DNA of 64,000 nucleotides from an uncultured Rubripirellula sp. (lineage in GTDB: Bacteria; Planctomycetota; Planctomycetia; Pirellulales; Pirellulaceae): NCBI GenBank assembly GCA_938045805.1, contig CALIBL010000032.1, positions 1 through 64,000 of the forward strand, read 5' to 3'. The notes under the pieces are model-generated. The model was not told the origin of the DNA and did no database searches. It worked only from the letters and a program-made list of their open reading frames with translations. A program made the translations under genes and the position numbers. The first letter of the stretch is position 1. Every line of letters starts with the position of its first letter. Of the stretch, positions 8,726-18,256 are shown one piece after another.

Positions 8726-10945
8726 CTACCTCTGCCGAGTCAAGATCGCCAGCCAATCTTCCTGGTCCGCTTCCGGTGGGTTACCAAAATTGACCGAACC
8801 TCCTGCCTGCAGTTTCGACACGCTCCCGGTTCTCAACTCACCACCTTCGCGGGGGTTGAACCACTCAATCGAATATTCCCCCACCACATCCGTCAAATCG
8901 ATCTGCGTCCCCTCACCATCTGGAAGGTAAATCAGGTACACCTCATCTGACTTAGCAAAGCAATAGCGGCTGTTGCCATGTTCGGGATTCCCAACCAGAA
9001 AATCGTGCTGAGACATCTCATGAAAAGGCAGATTTTGGTCGTGGAAGAACTCGATTGCGATACGCCCATAGTCCCAACTTTGATCTCGACTGCGCCAATC
9101 TTCACACACCAAATCATTTTCCGCAAATTGATACCCAAAGTAGTACTCGCATCCAGCACCACCTGCCATCAACGTTCCCCAAAGTGTTTGCCGGCGCACC
9201 TCGTGCTGCGTGTAAGCGAGTTTGCCAGTTCGATCGGTACCATCGAATCCACGGTACCCTATGTCGGGACATTGCCCGTGGGCAGCACTACCCGATTCAT
9301 CAAATGCAACCACAAGAGGCCGACCGCTTTTCGCAGCCTCCTCAACCCAGAAACAGGTCTGCGAGTGGGTATCAGCGATTGAGCTATTTTGCAGAGAGAG
9401 CCCCGCCAGTGGCGATCGATCACCGATCAGAGGCCGGTAGACCTTTTCTTGCTGCTCGGGATAGGTGTGCAGCACCAAAGGGTGCCCATAGGGATCAATT
9501 TTGGCAAGGTAACGCATCATCGCCAATTGCTCTTCGGTTGATTGCGTGTTCTCCTCGCCGAGATTCCAATTCAACGCAAGCGCGTGACCAAACCTCGCAA
9601 CCAATTCTCGACAATACAACATCCTTTCAGTGCCAAGAAGTCCGCCATCCAGAGCCTCGGGCACAGATCGCGAGGCCTTACCTCGCCTCTGATCATCATT
9701 CTCGGTTTCCTGCATCTTGAAATGCAGGTACATCCCAAGCTTGGTTCCATGGTCGAAAACAATCTGCCACTGATCCAATTTACTGCAGTCATAATGCAAC
9801 TTCTCATTCCGACTTACAAAGGGCCAAACATTGTCGCCATCACCACCGGCGTTGTACGTCAAGAAGGAGAAGGCGTTGCAACCTTTTCCGGAGAGATAGT
9901 TGATGGCACCGATCAAACCTCGACCTTTACCGGACTGCCATGAAGGGTCCCCCAATCGCCAATCCCGAAGATGTGGTGCCCACGTTTTCAGCGGAACCTT
10001 CTCCGGCTTCATTGCCACCGTTCCATCAAAGTCCGCGTAACCCAGCAGCGTCTCGGGGGCATCCGCTCCAAATTTCAAAAACCTCTTGCCGGAGCCGGCG
10101 AAAACCAAATAGCGTTCCCCGACATACTGCAATCGCCCGTGCGCCCGGAGGTCGCGGCCTTGCTTGTCCGAGGGTTCGACATTGAACTCGCCTCGAATTC
10201 CGTCAAGCGGCTGCCAAGGCTCCCCACCACCCCTCAGGGCAGCGTCTGCCCCTGAGTGGAATCGCACCCGATAGCTCCATGCCCCAAGTCGATGCGGAAC
10301 AAAATGGACTCGCCAGCAGGTACCCGACTCAGCGGAGGTTTCTGAGGCGTTTCCATCGGCTGCAAAAAACCCCGGAACCACAACCTTCTCACCATCACGG
10401 TGAGTGAATTCCACGGCGAAATGATGGTCGGTGAAAGGGTTCGGACTCTGATCCATTTCATGGGCAAACGGCCCCTGAAAGGTCAGCGTGATCCGATGCC
10501 AAAGCTTCCTCTCACCGGAAACTTCAACCGATCCGTCCCCATCGGGTTGTCGCTTCAATGCTCCACTCGATGCCAACTCTCTCGCCTCATCCCGAGCAAG
10601 GTGATCACGAATCCATTTGGCGAGCGTTCCACTTCCCATGCCATAACCGCCCGGCAGAGGTCGAAGATCGCGAGTTTGAATTTGTGGTGGTTTACCCCAG
10701 TGGGCCGGATATGGCTTACGCCCCGAGGAGGCCCCCGGAAACTTGAGCAGCGGAACGGCATCCTCAGAGACATCTGATTCGGGTCTCGCAGAAATCGCCG
10801 GCGTCCGCGCAGGTGATTCGGCAGGCGACTGCGCAACGGTAACCTCGACGTGGCAGAAAAGGTTCAATCCAATGCATAACGAGACAACGACCGGCAAAGA
10901 TCGAGGTGGACGAGACCAACGCTCAACAGCTGGAAAGTCAATCAT
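8726..10945 (-). CDS. Exported DUF5060 glycoside-hydrolase-like protein with C-terminal collagen-binding-type domain
   Basis: About 739 residues from the ATG at 10945; a TTG at 11023 would add 26 residues but places the signal peptide ([20 protein letters not shown]) too far inside. An N-terminal DUF5060 beta-sandwich follows ([20 protein letters not shown], then [20 protein letters not shown]). A TIM-barrel-like catalytic region contains [12 protein letters not shown] and [14 protein letters not shown], the motifs of DUF4038/GH140-like planctomycete hydrolases; the Glu-Glu of GEEN is the likely catalytic site. The C-terminus ([21 protein letters not shown]) matches the putative collagen-binding domain seen after these hydrolases. 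Likely cleaves an external polysaccharide; the substrate is unknown. Confidence 0.85.
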   Translation of the reverse strand: MIDFPAVERWSRPPRSLPVVVSLCIGLNLFCHVEVTVAQSPAESPARTPAISARPESDVSEDAVPLLKFPGASSGRKPYPAHWGKPPQIQTRDLRPLPGGYGMGSGTLAKWIRDHLARDEARELASSGALKRQPDGDGSVEVSGERKLWHRITLTFQGPFAHEMDQSPNPFTDHHFAVEFTHRDGEKVVVPGFFAADGNASETSAESGTCWRVHFVPHRLGAWSYRVRFHSGADAALRGGGEPWQPLDGIRGEFNVEPSDKQGRDLRAHGRLQYVGERYLVFAGSGKRFLKFGADAPETLLGYADFDGTVAMKPEKVPLKTWAPHLRDWRLGDPSWQSGKGRGLIGAINYLSGKGCNAFSFLTYNAGGDGDNVWPFVSRNEKLHYDCSKLDQWQIVFDHGTKLGMYLHFKMQETENDDQRRGKASRSVPEALDGGLLGTERMLYCRELVARFGHALALNWNLGEENTQSTEEQLAMMRYLAKIDPYGHPLVLHTYPEQQEKVYRPLIGDRSPLAGLSLQNSSIADTHSQTCFWVEEAAKSGRPLVVAFDESGSAAHGQCPDIGYRGFDGTDRTGKLAYTQHEVRRQTLWGTLMAGGAGCEYYFGYQFAENDLVCEDWRSRDQSWDYGRIAIEFFHDQNLPFHEMSQHDFLVGNPEHGNSRYCFAKSDEVYLIYLPDGEGTQIDLTDVVGEYSIEWFNPREGGELRTGSVSKLQAGGSVNFGNPPEADQEDWLAILTRQR

Positions 10946-11099
10946 CGACAAATAAGATTTCACGCCCTGGTACCTTTCTGCTTTTTTCGAAGATTCCCAA
11001 TTGGAGAAGACCAAGACGATCAAGGCTTGATCGCTTCACTAACTCGGGGAGAAGATACCGGCTCTCGGTGCGACATCATCACGAACAGAAACGAACCGC

Positions 11100-12788
11100 C
11101 TACGAATCAACCAGCCCGAGCAGCAATTTTTCGGACTGTGTGAAAACGCGGTCCACAAATTGCCTCCCCTCTGAACTCTCCGCACTCAATTCCTGATATA
11201 CCGACTGCAATTCGCGTCTCACCTCTGCAGCCTCGTTATTTTTTTCCCACTGCTCGAGGTTCATACATCGCCGCGCCAAGGCAATCGTCCGATAGACCGA
11301 GTCGAGCGAAGGGTGGCGTAACAAAAGGGATAACGTTTCCTCTGCCTCTTGGTAGCGTCCCTGTGATGCAAACATGGCAGCGAGTTGGATTTGCGACTTG
11401 GCATGGTAACCGGCATTGATCGTCCCGGCTTCGGGCGGAAAATAGTCACTCACGGCTCGCCAGCCCGCCTCGTCGTTTCTGTCCACCGCCTTCAAGAATT
11501 GCTCCTGAACGGTTTCTTCACCCGCCACGGTTTCGGGGTTCAAAAGTCGAGAGACCGAGGGTCCTCCCATAGCTTGAAAACGCCACCCTGCGTACAGGGT
11601 GATCAAAACGGGTAACAGGACACCGGCGAGCTGTTGCGTCCGTCGACGCATCACCACCCGACGAGATTCATCAGCCGCACGCTGCAAACGAATCGTAGCC
11701 GCAGCGGTGCCTACCCCCAGCCCACTGATGGTCGAGATTGCTGCTTCGTTGTGGACGGCATCAAGTAGTTCACTGGGTGATTGAAACCGATCCTGCGGCG
11801 ACTTATTCATCAAACGAGTCACAACCGCAATCAGCCACTCAGGCAAATCAGGTTGACCATCTGGGGCTCGCTTAGCCCGTGCTCGATCAAGGGGCGTGGG
11901 CGTTTCCTGCAACTGCATCAAGGCGAGAGCAAGCGGATCATCCGCTTCAAAAGGTGGACGGCCGGCGAGCAGGTGGTACATCGTCACACCGAGCGAATAC
12001 AGATCACTGCGGGCGTCGACTGCATGCCCTTGAACCTGCTCGGGGCTCATGTATCTCGGCGTCCCCAAGGTTAAACCCGCTTGAGTCAAACTAGTCTGTG
12101 ATACAGACACGTCTGTACGGATCCGAGCAAGACCAAAGTCGGCAACTTTGACGATCCCGCGGGATGACCGCATAATGTTTTCGGGCTTGATGTCTCGATG
12201 AGTGATCCCTGACTCAGCCGCCAACTCCAACGCTGACGCGACACCCACCAAAATCTCAATCGCCTCCTCCGCTCCGATCGCACCATTCTCCTCTAACCGT
12301 TGACGAAGATTTCCCCCGTCGATCAATTCTTGGGCGATATAGAAAACCGAATCAACGCTTCCGACCTCATACACTTGGACAATGTTGGGATGATTTAACT
12401 TTGCGGCGGCCCGAGCTTCCCGACGGAATCGCTCCACGTAATCCTTGTCACGCGCGTACTCGCTTCGCAGGACCTTCAAAGCTACATCTCTTCCTAACGA
12501 TAATTGCCGTGCGGCAAAAACGTCGGCCATGCCCCCGCGTCCCAGCTTCCTCATCACCTGATAGTCGCCAAGACGACTGCCGATTAGCGAACCGCTGGTC
12601 CGTTCAGATGTGCCGGAACCCGAGTCTTTACGTGAATCCGACTCATCACTGGATGGAGATTGTTTTCTGTAATCTGCGGAGTCTTCAGGATGTTCGGTCA
12701 CAGAATTCCTCACTGCTCGGTTCAAGTTCGGACTCGTTGCGTCACAGCCTTTTTCATCCGATGGCGATAGACTAATCGATTCTACCAT
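11100..12788 (-). CDS. Transmembrane Ser/Thr protein kinase (PknB-like)
   Basis: A 562-residue Hanks-type kinase. The catalytic domain spans about residues 75-345 with a glycine loop (KLGRGGMADV), VALK lysine at 105, HRDIKPEN with catalytic Asp at 199, DFG at 217-219, GTPRYMSPEQ and the SDLYSLGV segment, so it should be active. A membrane segment (LAGVLLPVLITLYAGW, about 387-402) is followed by an outside region of about 150 residues with helical-repeat character (AGYHAKSQIQLAAMFASQGRYQEAEETL). The first 70 residues are polar and disordered-looking. Planctomycetes encode many such kinases; its target is unknown. It follows larE on the same strand by 96 bp. Confidence 0.93.
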   Translation of the reverse strand: MVESISLSPSDEKGCDATSPNLNRAVRNSVTEHPEDSADYRKQSPSSDESDSRKDSGSGTSERTSGSLIGSRLGDYQVMRKLGRGGMADVFAARQLSLGRDVALKVLRSEYARDKDYVERFRREARAAAKLNHPNIVQVYEVGSVDSVFYIAQELIDGGNLRQRLEENGAIGAEEAIEILVGVASALELAAESGITHRDIKPENIMRSSRGIVKVADFGLARIRTDVSVSQTSLTQAGLTLGTPRYMSPEQVQGHAVDARSDLYSLGVTMYHLLAGRPPFEADDPLALALMQLQETPTPLDRARAKRAPDGQPDLPEWLIAVVTRLMNKSPQDRFQSPSELLDAVHNEAAISTISGLGVGTAAATIRLQRAADESRRVVMRRRTQQLAGVLLPVLITLYAGWRFQAMGGPSVSRLLNPETVAGEETVQEQFLKAVDRNDEAGWRAVSDYFPPEAGTINAGYHAKSQIQLAAMFASQGRYQEAEETLSLLLRHPSLDSVYRTIALARRCMNLEQWEKNNEAAEVRRELQSVYQELSAESSEGRQFVDRVFTQSEKLLLGLVDS

Positions 12789-12884
12789 GACTCAACAGTT
12801 CAAGGCCGTCGATTCAAACAAAGCAGAACCTTACCGAACCCTTTGGTTGCACACCGCCAGAGGGTCCACAAGTTCAATTTACAT

Positions 12885-13781
12885 CTAGAAACGGCTAATG
12901 CTCACTAGATTTCGGTTGAGACTACCACTTTGAAATCCCTGCAGATCAATGGTTATGAAGCGGAATCCTAGGCCCTGAAAGACTCGCGACAACTCGCCCT
13001 TTGAATCGATTTCAAGCAGACGGAACTGCTCCGACTTTGCCACCTCAATCCTCGCTAGCTCCCCCTCATGGACTCGCACCCTGAACTCTCTAAATCCCCT
13101 CTCGAAGAGCCATCCCTCGGCCGCCTCAATCCGCTCCAGACGCTCGGGAGTCACTTCCACACCGTACGCGATGCGGCTGGATAAACAGGGTGATGCAGGG
13201 AGATCGTGATTTGGTAACGACCATAAGTCAGCCAAAGCTCGGACTCGTCCTTTACCGAGTCCCAAAGTCGCGAGGGGTGTCAGCACTCCCTTTTCATCGC
13301 CTGCCTGAATCCCAGGGCGATAATCTCCAAGGTCATCGGCATTGGTACCAGAGGCAATGTGAAACTCACTCTGGATGGAAGTCGCATTGGACGGCCCGCC
13401 GAGGCGATTGCGGATCTCCTGTTCAATCGCAGCATAGAGTGTTTGCTTGCAGTAAAAACATCGGCGCGAATCATTACGCTGGTATTTGGGGAGCGACAGT
13501 TCATGGGTCTCTGCCTGCCAATGCTCCACACCGAGATGACCAGCAATCTCGGCGGCAAGATCGCACTGCCACCTTGCAACACTCGCGGATTTAGCGGTCA
13601 CCGCAACCAGACGAGAAAGCTTGGCCCGAACTGCAGCAGCAAGAACCACGCTGCTGTCGACACCACCGGAAAAAGCTACCACCAGATGAGAAAAGGTTTG
13701 CAAGAAAGCCACTAGTGCGTCTGCATCCGCTTCGACCTGGAGACGCGACGACTGCGACGGTGTGACATCCGATTCACTCAT
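12885..13781 (-). CDS. larE: ATP-dependent sulfur transferase LarE, three-cysteine type
   Basis: A 298-residue PP-loop protein with AFSGGVDSS at about residues 36-44 and ADDLGDYRPGIQAG near 149, both diagnostic of LarE. LarE adenylates the P2CMN precursor and donates sulfur for the nickel-pincer cofactor of lactate racemase and relatives. Three cysteines are at 108 and 111 (RRCFYCK) and 199 (SPCLSSRIAYG); the last corresponds to the sacrificial Cys176 of Lactobacillus plantarum LarE, which lacks the CxxC. This suggests the iron-sulfur type. ATG 13781 is chosen over 13883 for its GGGGAAGG upstream. No larB/larC is in the window. Confidence 0.88.
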   Translation of the reverse strand: MSESDVTPSQSSRLQVEADADALVAFLQTFSHLVVAFSGGVDSSVVLAAAVRAKLSRLVAVTAKSASVARWQCDLAAEIAGHLGVEHWQAETHELSLPKYQRNDSRRCFYCKQTLYAAIEQEIRNRLGGPSNATSIQSEFHIASGTNADDLGDYRPGIQAGDEKGVLTPLATLGLGKGRVRALADLWSLPNHDLPASPCLSSRIAYGVEVTPERLERIEAAEGWLFERGFREFRVRVHEGELARIEVAKSEQFRLLEIDSKGELSRVFQGLGFRFITIDLQGFQSGSLNRNLVSISRF

Positions 13782-13867
13782 GGCCCTTCCCCAACAACCC
13801 TTAACTGCAGCTTGGGTCCGATCGAATCGATGGGACTCGAGTACAGATCGTAGCGGTAACAGGAGGC

Positions 13868-14809
13868 TCAGGCCAGCGTCCATAGCCTAGCGAAGAAACC
13901 AGTATCGAGCTTCAATCCGGCTGCACTTTCCAGTGATGACCTACCTGACTCGACTTGCAGACTGGCTCCGACATTTGGCAATCGGCGAGCCAATAAAGGC
14001 TTCAAGTAGCCCACAACATCGCCAGAATCGACTTCAGGTGAGTGCCCGGTGACTAGGATTGCGAAATGCTCATCGAGTAACTCGATGCACGCATCAAGCA
14101 ACGGCCATAAATCTCGCTCGAGTCGCCAGGCTTTACCTTGAGGCGAGTGCCCGTAGGCCGGCGGGTCAAGCACGATCATCTGATAACGCTTTTGGCGGCG
14201 AACCTCGCGTTGGGCAAACTTCAATGCGTCGTCGACGAGATATCGTACTGGGGCGTCCTGCCAACCATTGAGCTCCGCGGCTTCCCGGCATGCCTGCACA
14301 TTAGGTTTCGCCGCGTCGACGTGCGCGACGGCAAGACCCGATGCAACCATCGCCATGCTTGAGGCTCCCGTGTAACCAAAAAGGTTCAGCCCGACGACAG
14401 GCAATGGAGCCTCTCGAACCGAGTCATCTTGACCTACTCCCGCTCCAACCGAGACCGCCTGACATAGATCAGCCCCACGCTGCTGGATCCATTGCCAATT
14501 GGATGCTTGCTCGGGAAATAAGCCAATGTGACCGTACGGAGTTGGCCGAACTGGCATGCAGAACCCATCGCAGTCCATCTGCAATCTATCTGGCCACGGC
14601 GTTTGAAAGAACCACTCTCGTCTCTTTGGATCGTACTTGGCATGGCACTGCTGCCAATCCCGAGACAACCTCCTTGATGTCCCAATCGCGGCAGGGGAGG
14701 GTCGGTCAATGCGATAACCGTTCAACTCCTCAAGCTTGCGGCCCTGACCGAAATCAATCAGTCGGTAGAAACCTGACCGAGCGGGATCAGATGATGATTC
14801 GACACTCAA
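13868..14809 (-). CDS. Class I SAM-dependent methyltransferase, RlmI-like
   Basis: The 313-residue product has the SAM-binding segment VVGLNLFGYTGASSMAMV, a close match to the LNLFSYTG motif I of the RlmI/RlmL-type rRNA cytosine methyltransferases, an acidic motif (AVAHVDAAKPNV) and the catalytic-loop motif VLDPPAYGHSP. It therefore probably methylates rRNA, but no PUA domain precedes it and substrate is uncertain. The only full-length start is a TTG at 14809 with AGGT about 6 bases upstream. It lies 18 bp after the lipoprotein gene and 86 bp before larE, so the three may be co-transcribed. Confidence 0.82.
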   Translation of the reverse strand: MSVESSSDPARSGFYRLIDFGQGRKLEELNGYRIDRPSPAAIGTSRRLSRDWQQCHAKYDPKRREWFFQTPWPDRLQMDCDGFCMPVRPTPYGHIGLFPEQASNWQWIQQRGADLCQAVSVGAGVGQDDSVREAPLPVVGLNLFGYTGASSMAMVASGLAVAHVDAAKPNVQACREAAELNGWQDAPVRYLVDDALKFAQREVRRQKRYQMIVLDPPAYGHSPQGKAWRLERDLWPLLDACIELLDEHFAILVTGHSPEVDSGDVVGYLKPLLARRLPNVGASLQVESGRSSLESAAGLKLDTGFFARLWTLA

Positions 14810-14827
14810 CGGCTAACCTGGGCGGAA

Positions 14828-15790
14828 CTATTTGGTGGAAAGATCGGGGCTAGACGCAACCTCTTCCTCTGCTTCTTCAGCGGTTTGCTCACCTTCACCC
14901 GCCTCTGCATCGGCATCCCCAGTCATCACGGCAACAACTTCTTCTTCGTTGATCCCGAGCATGTTACCACTAAAACCACCGTGATCGAAGATCGGCCAAC
15001 CTTCTTGGAATTGCACTTCGGCGGTGTACTCAACGTTCGGTCGCTCAAAGAACCGACCTTTGGCACCGGTAACGCTTGAATCACCGAAATCAATCACGTC
15101 GCCAGCCAGTTTTGTTCGCTCCCGAACCGTTCCTGTCTGAAACGGCCCCATTCCGAAGACCCAAGTGTCGTTGGCTGACGCGATCGAACGATTCACACCT
15201 GACTGCCACAGCGGCTCTCGTGTCTCACGGTCGTAGGCAAAGGCAATCACCTTGGCTGCAGCTTGGCGAGTCTCTCGTCTGGCAACCGCGATCTCGGGAA
15301 TGCTTGGCACGCGAGGCGCGCCGGGAATCACCGAAGAAGCAGCGACAATCGATTGTGTCTCGGGAATCCCAAAAGTAAGGATGTGATCGTCCGATCCCAA
15401 TACTCCAACTCGAGCCTCCACGATCACGTCGGCCTCCGCAGCTGCATCTTGGATCAAGCAGCCAGCGGCCACAATCTGCTGCCGTAGTGCACTAATCACA
15501 TAGTCAGCGTTAACAAACGCAACTCCCTTAATGGTCCGCAGATAACTGGTATCTAGGTACACTTTTCGTCCAGACAGCGGACGAAAATCGATGGATGAAA
15601 CGCTGTTATCCACCGCATCGCTGAGCACTAGCTGCTCGGTCGCATTGTATCCCCTAGTTGCACCGCACCCGGTCAATGCACAACCCAAAAACGCCGCGGT
15701 CAGAATTAACCACAGCGCAGACCGCTCCCAGAACCGTCCCGAAAAACGGTAAAAGCGTTTGGATTGCGGTGTTGGAGGAGGCAAATCCAT
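14828..15790 (-). CDS. Planctomycete lipoprotein, DUF6655-like
   Basis: A 320-residue product with an N-terminal hydrophobic stretch (WLILTAAFLGCALTGC) ending in lipobox LTGC at about residue 43. It continues GATRGYNATEQLVLSDAVDNSV, which I recall from a conserved planctomycete lipoprotein family (DUF6655, from memory). Further blocks are GRKVYLDTSYL, YVISALRQQIVAAGC and ADVIVEARVGVLG. The C-terminal 40 residues are acidic and low complexity (EAGEGEQTAEEAEEEV). Function is unknown; it may be an envelope assembly or stress lipoprotein. First gene of a minus-strand run that leads into the methyltransferase and larE. Confidence 0.75.
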   Translation of the reverse strand: MDLPPPTPQSKRFYRFSGRFWERSALWLILTAAFLGCALTGCGATRGYNATEQLVLSDAVDNSVSSIDFRPLSGRKVYLDTSYLRTIKGVAFVNADYVISALRQQIVAAGCLIQDAAAEADVIVEARVGVLGSDDHILTFGIPETQSIVAASSVIPGAPRVPSIPEIAVARRETRQAAAKVIAFAYDRETREPLWQSGVNRSIASANDTWVFGMGPFQTGTVRERTKLAGDVIDFGDSSVTGAKGRFFERPNVEYTAEVQFQEGWPIFDHGGFSGNMLGINEEEVVAVMTGDADAEAGEGEQTAEEAEEEVASSPDLSTK

Positions 15791-16007
15791 CCGTTGGAGG
15801 AATCCAGTCGAACCAGCGAGCGTCTTTCAAACCGACCTGAGCTTGAAGCGTTTTCGCATCTCTCCCCTCGCTACTAACGATTCTGGGCCGATCTCTACAA
15901 GATCATTTCCCTGATGCACCTATTGGGTCGTCAGGATGATTCCGCAGGAATCGCAGGAAGAAATCAGTCCTCAACGCAACCAAAAGCGAAGCGATATTTC
16001 GCAACCG

Positions 16008-16316
16008 TTAGGACGCGACTGCTGAGTTGCGTCGTCCGCGACTTCGGTTGCGACGAGGTTTTTCCTCTCCCCACTCCTTGGTCAGCGTCTCAAAAACCTC
16101 GGGAGATTCGTAGCGGACAATTGTTTTCCCCTCGGGCATCGGACCAATCAGTCCCTTGAAAATCGGCATGCCCCGTAAATCAAGATCCGTACTGCAATCA
16201 TCAACACCGATCTGGTGATGAACCTCGGCGATGGGATCGTAAGACTGATAATCACGGATCATCAAAGACCCGTCACATCCTCGGGTCACAATGCGAAACG
16301 TCTCTTTCTTGGCCAT
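16008..16316 (-). CDS. Small conserved hypothetical protein
   Basis: A 102-residue protein from ATG 16316 (an upstream start would add 27 unlikely residues). It begins MAKKETFRIVTRGCDGSLMIRDYQ and ends with a basic tail RRNRSRGRRNSAVAS. The middle (VHHQIGVDDCSTDLDLRGMP) has no motif I can assign. The basic C-terminus suggests nucleic-acid contact, but that is inference. No signal peptide or membrane segment. It is isolated between a 217-bp and a 670-bp gap. Confidence 0.6.
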   Translation of the reverse strand: MAKKETFRIVTRGCDGSLMIRDYQSYDPIAEVHHQIGVDDCSTDLDLRGMPIFKGLIGPMPEGKTIVRYESPEVFETLTKEWGEEKPRRNRSRGRRNSAVAS

Positions 16317-16989
16317 GGATCTCTCGAATTCGCTGGTCCAAGTTGCCGAGGAGATGGGCTCACTGCCGGTTGAACGCAAATTCACCGGTGCATGCACCTA
16401 GGACTCAGCAACTCAGAGGAGGGTTTGGGAGAAGTATCCCGAGGAAGAGCAGGTCATGCGGCCATGATCCCATCAATTCTTCGGGTACCGATCGATCAGC
16501 ACGACAAGGGGGTAATGAGAGCCCGTGATTGAAACGCCTTCTCGGAAAACTCGAGCTCCGTAGCGGAGAAATCCGAGTCCAACGACAAAAGCAAGCAATT
16601 TAAAACCAGGGCGGGGAGGTCCCCTGATGTGCCTTACAGGAAAGAATCGGAACAGATTTGGTCCAACGCGAAAAAAGGTCCAGAGAACGCTACAGCAGGA
16701 TTCAGTGTTGCAATTCACACAAAGGTTGCGACCGCCCACCATCCTCCCTATCAAGCCCACAATCGCAATGGCGATCCATCATCGGGACAAAATCAACGGG
16801 CAAAGCGTTGCGGAGAATTTGGAATTTGTGGGAAAAAAAGACGTGTATTGCCGTCACCCGAGAGATTTTGCTGATTTTGATGATCTGCGAGTCAAGATTT
16901 AACGGTTGTCGGGTCGATATCGGTTGTGACGAAAGTTACCAAACCAGAACGTAGACCTCCCAGCACGCCTGGACGATAAGGCAACGAAG
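16317..16989. other. 673-bp intergenic region, no convincing gene
   Basis: Several short open frames cross this stretch. The longest minus-strand one (16473-16760, GTG start) has a cysteine-rich beginning and a hydrophobic middle but no recognisable motif or ribosome binding site. Nothing reliable is seen apart from the presumed upstream region of the small lipoprotein gene at 16990. Confidence 0.5.
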
Positions 16990-17226
16990 ATGAAAGCCAA
17001 CGTTTTCAACCGCAACATCAAAGCTATCGCACTCTCTTTAGCAGCAGGCTTTTGCCTGATCGGTGCAACGGGTTGCCAGGTGTCTCTCAATGGACAGACC
17101 CTACCAAGCCCGTACTACCTGCAGGATGACGTGCAATACTTCCCCGCCGGCCCTGAATTCAAGTTGCCACAGGAAGCGGCAGCTTTGCGGGCAGCAAGGG
17201 CCGAAGAAGAAATGAACGCGAAGTAA
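16990..17226 (+). CDS. Very small conserved planctomycete lipoprotein
   Basis: A 78-residue protein with a clear lipoprotein signal: basic start (MKANVFNRNIK), hydrophobic core (AIALSLAAGFCLIGA) and lipobox ATGC at about residue 29. The mature part of 50 residues, QTLPSPYYLQDDVQYFPAGPEFKL, is a run I recognise from memory in many Pirellulaceae; its function is not known. It ends in a charged AARAEEEMNAK helix. AAGG lies about 10 bases before the ATG. A terminator hairpin follows at 17257, so it is transcribed as its own unit. Confidence 0.85.
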   Translation: MKANVFNRNIKAIALSLAAGFCLIGATGCQVSLNGQTLPSPYYLQDDVQYFPAGPEFKLPQEAAALRAARAEEEMNAK

Positions 17227-17256
17227 CAATCGCGAACGACTTTTATGAGCGATCGG

Positions 17257-17286
17257 CGACGCGCTGCATGCAACGCGTCGTTTCTT
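17257..17286 (+). terminator. Intrinsic terminator of the small lipoprotein gene
   Basis: CGACGCG (17257-17263) and CGCGTCG (17274-17280) form a perfect 7-bp stem with a 10-base loop, followed by TTTCTT. It lies 31 bases after the stop at 17226, in the right orientation. Confidence 0.75.
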
Positions 17287-17348
17287 CGTAGGGTGTGAGT
17301 AAATTCCCCTGCCGAAAGCCACCTCTTTCGAGCATTCAGACTCAGCTT

Positions 17349-17807
17349 TTATTCGTCGTCCGCTCGCAGAAATGCTACGGTTGCTTCTTCGTAATCGCAG
17401 AACTCCTCTGCGTTGAAGTAAAGTTCGAGTTCCCGAGTTGCAGAAGCTTCGCTGTCGCTGGCGTGAACCAGATTCATCTGGCGGCTACTGCTGTAATCGC
17501 CGCGGATGGTGCCTGCGGCAGCCTTGAGGCCACTGGTGGCTCCAAGAATATCTCGAACGACTTGAATCGCCTCCAGACCATCGATTGCCATCGCAACCAC
17601 CGGCGCCGAAGTAATGAAAGACTCCAAACTCGGATAAAACGGCTTCTCAACATGCTCCGCGTAATGTTGACGCGACAACTCAGGGGTCACCTGCAACATC
17701 TTCATCGCAGCAATTCTAAGCCCTTTATCTTCGAATCGACCAATGATTTTGCCCATGAGTCGACGTTGGACACAGTCAGGCTTCAGTAAAACTAGTGTAC
17801 GTTGCAT
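17349..17807 (-). CDS. ndk: Nucleoside diphosphate kinase
   Basis: A 152-residue protein, normal Ndk length. It starts MQRTLVLLKPDCVQRRLMG, contains HYAEHVEKPFYPSL and the active-site segment MNLVHASDS, where His is the phosphorylated residue, followed by EASATREL and FNAEEFCDYE. Ndk transfers the gamma-phosphate of ATP to other NDPs to balance nucleotide pools. The usual NxVHGSD reads NLVHASD here, a mild variation. Its start is overlapped by 16 bases by an uncertain short frame upstream (see 17792-18041). Confidence 0.96.
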   Translation of the reverse strand: MQRTLVLLKPDCVQRRLMGKIIGRFEDKGLRIAAMKMLQVTPELSRQHYAEHVEKPFYPSLESFITSAPVVAMAIDGLEAIQVVRDILGATSGLKAAAGTIRGDYSSSRQMNLVHASDSEASATRELELYFNAEEFCDYEEATVAFLRADDE

Positions 17808-17977
17808 TCCAAAATTGCTCCCATTGGGCTTTTTGCTTCGCCCCAGACCTTCGAATAAAACTCGTGCAGAGTCACGCGATTCAGCCCAAGATCAATCAGA
17901 AAGTCGATCTTGCTGTGCGCAGATCGTAGAATCCTTTCCGGCCAATCAAGCGGACAATCCGAACACGCGAGCTGCAA
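17792..17977 (-). CDS. Possible short unannotated gene overlapping the ndk start
   Basis: A frame of about 61 codons with a TTG start overlaps the first bases of ndk. Its end (SKIDFLIDLGLNRVTLHEFY, then WGEAKSPMGAILE) has protein-like composition. No ATG or good ribosome binding site exists in this frame, and a nearby ATG at about 18041 opens a different frame (MSRKIGIRVIDDPRF) that stops after about 41 codons inside it. It may be a small gene, a frameshifted remnant, or chance. Confidence 0.25.
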   Translation of the reverse strand: MQLACSDCPLDWPERILRSAHSKIDFLIDLGLNRVTLHEFYSKVWGEAKSPMGAILECNVH

Positions 17978-18256
17978 AATCGCGGATCGTCGATGACTCT
18001 AATTCCAATTTTTCGGGACATCTTGGCAAGCCGACGCCTTTTTGCCAATGGCGATTCACTATCTGGTGCTCTAGCAGCAGGGGTAACAGCAATTCCCGAA
18101 GCTATCCCCGATCACTCTGGAACGACACTCCCCTAAATGCTATCCCTAGACGGACTCGGGTCGAGCAAAAAAAACGCGGCACCCGCATGGTTAGAGGTGT
18201 TCAACCTGCCATACTGTGAAAAACAGCGATTCTCCCCTTCGACGGAAAGTCCCACG
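17808..18256. other. Intergenic region between ndk and the TPR gene
   Basis: The 449 bp separate divergent genes. Apart from the doubtful short frame next to ndk, I see no coding sequence, terminator or clear promoter motif. Confidence 0.45.

Noticed and set aside
16473-16760. Minus-strand frame of 95 codons with a GTG start in the gap before the small lipoprotein gene
   Set aside because: It has no recognisable motif, no good ribosome binding site and unusual composition (clustered Cys, long hydrophobic run). I treat it as chance, though it is the most protein-like frame in that gap.
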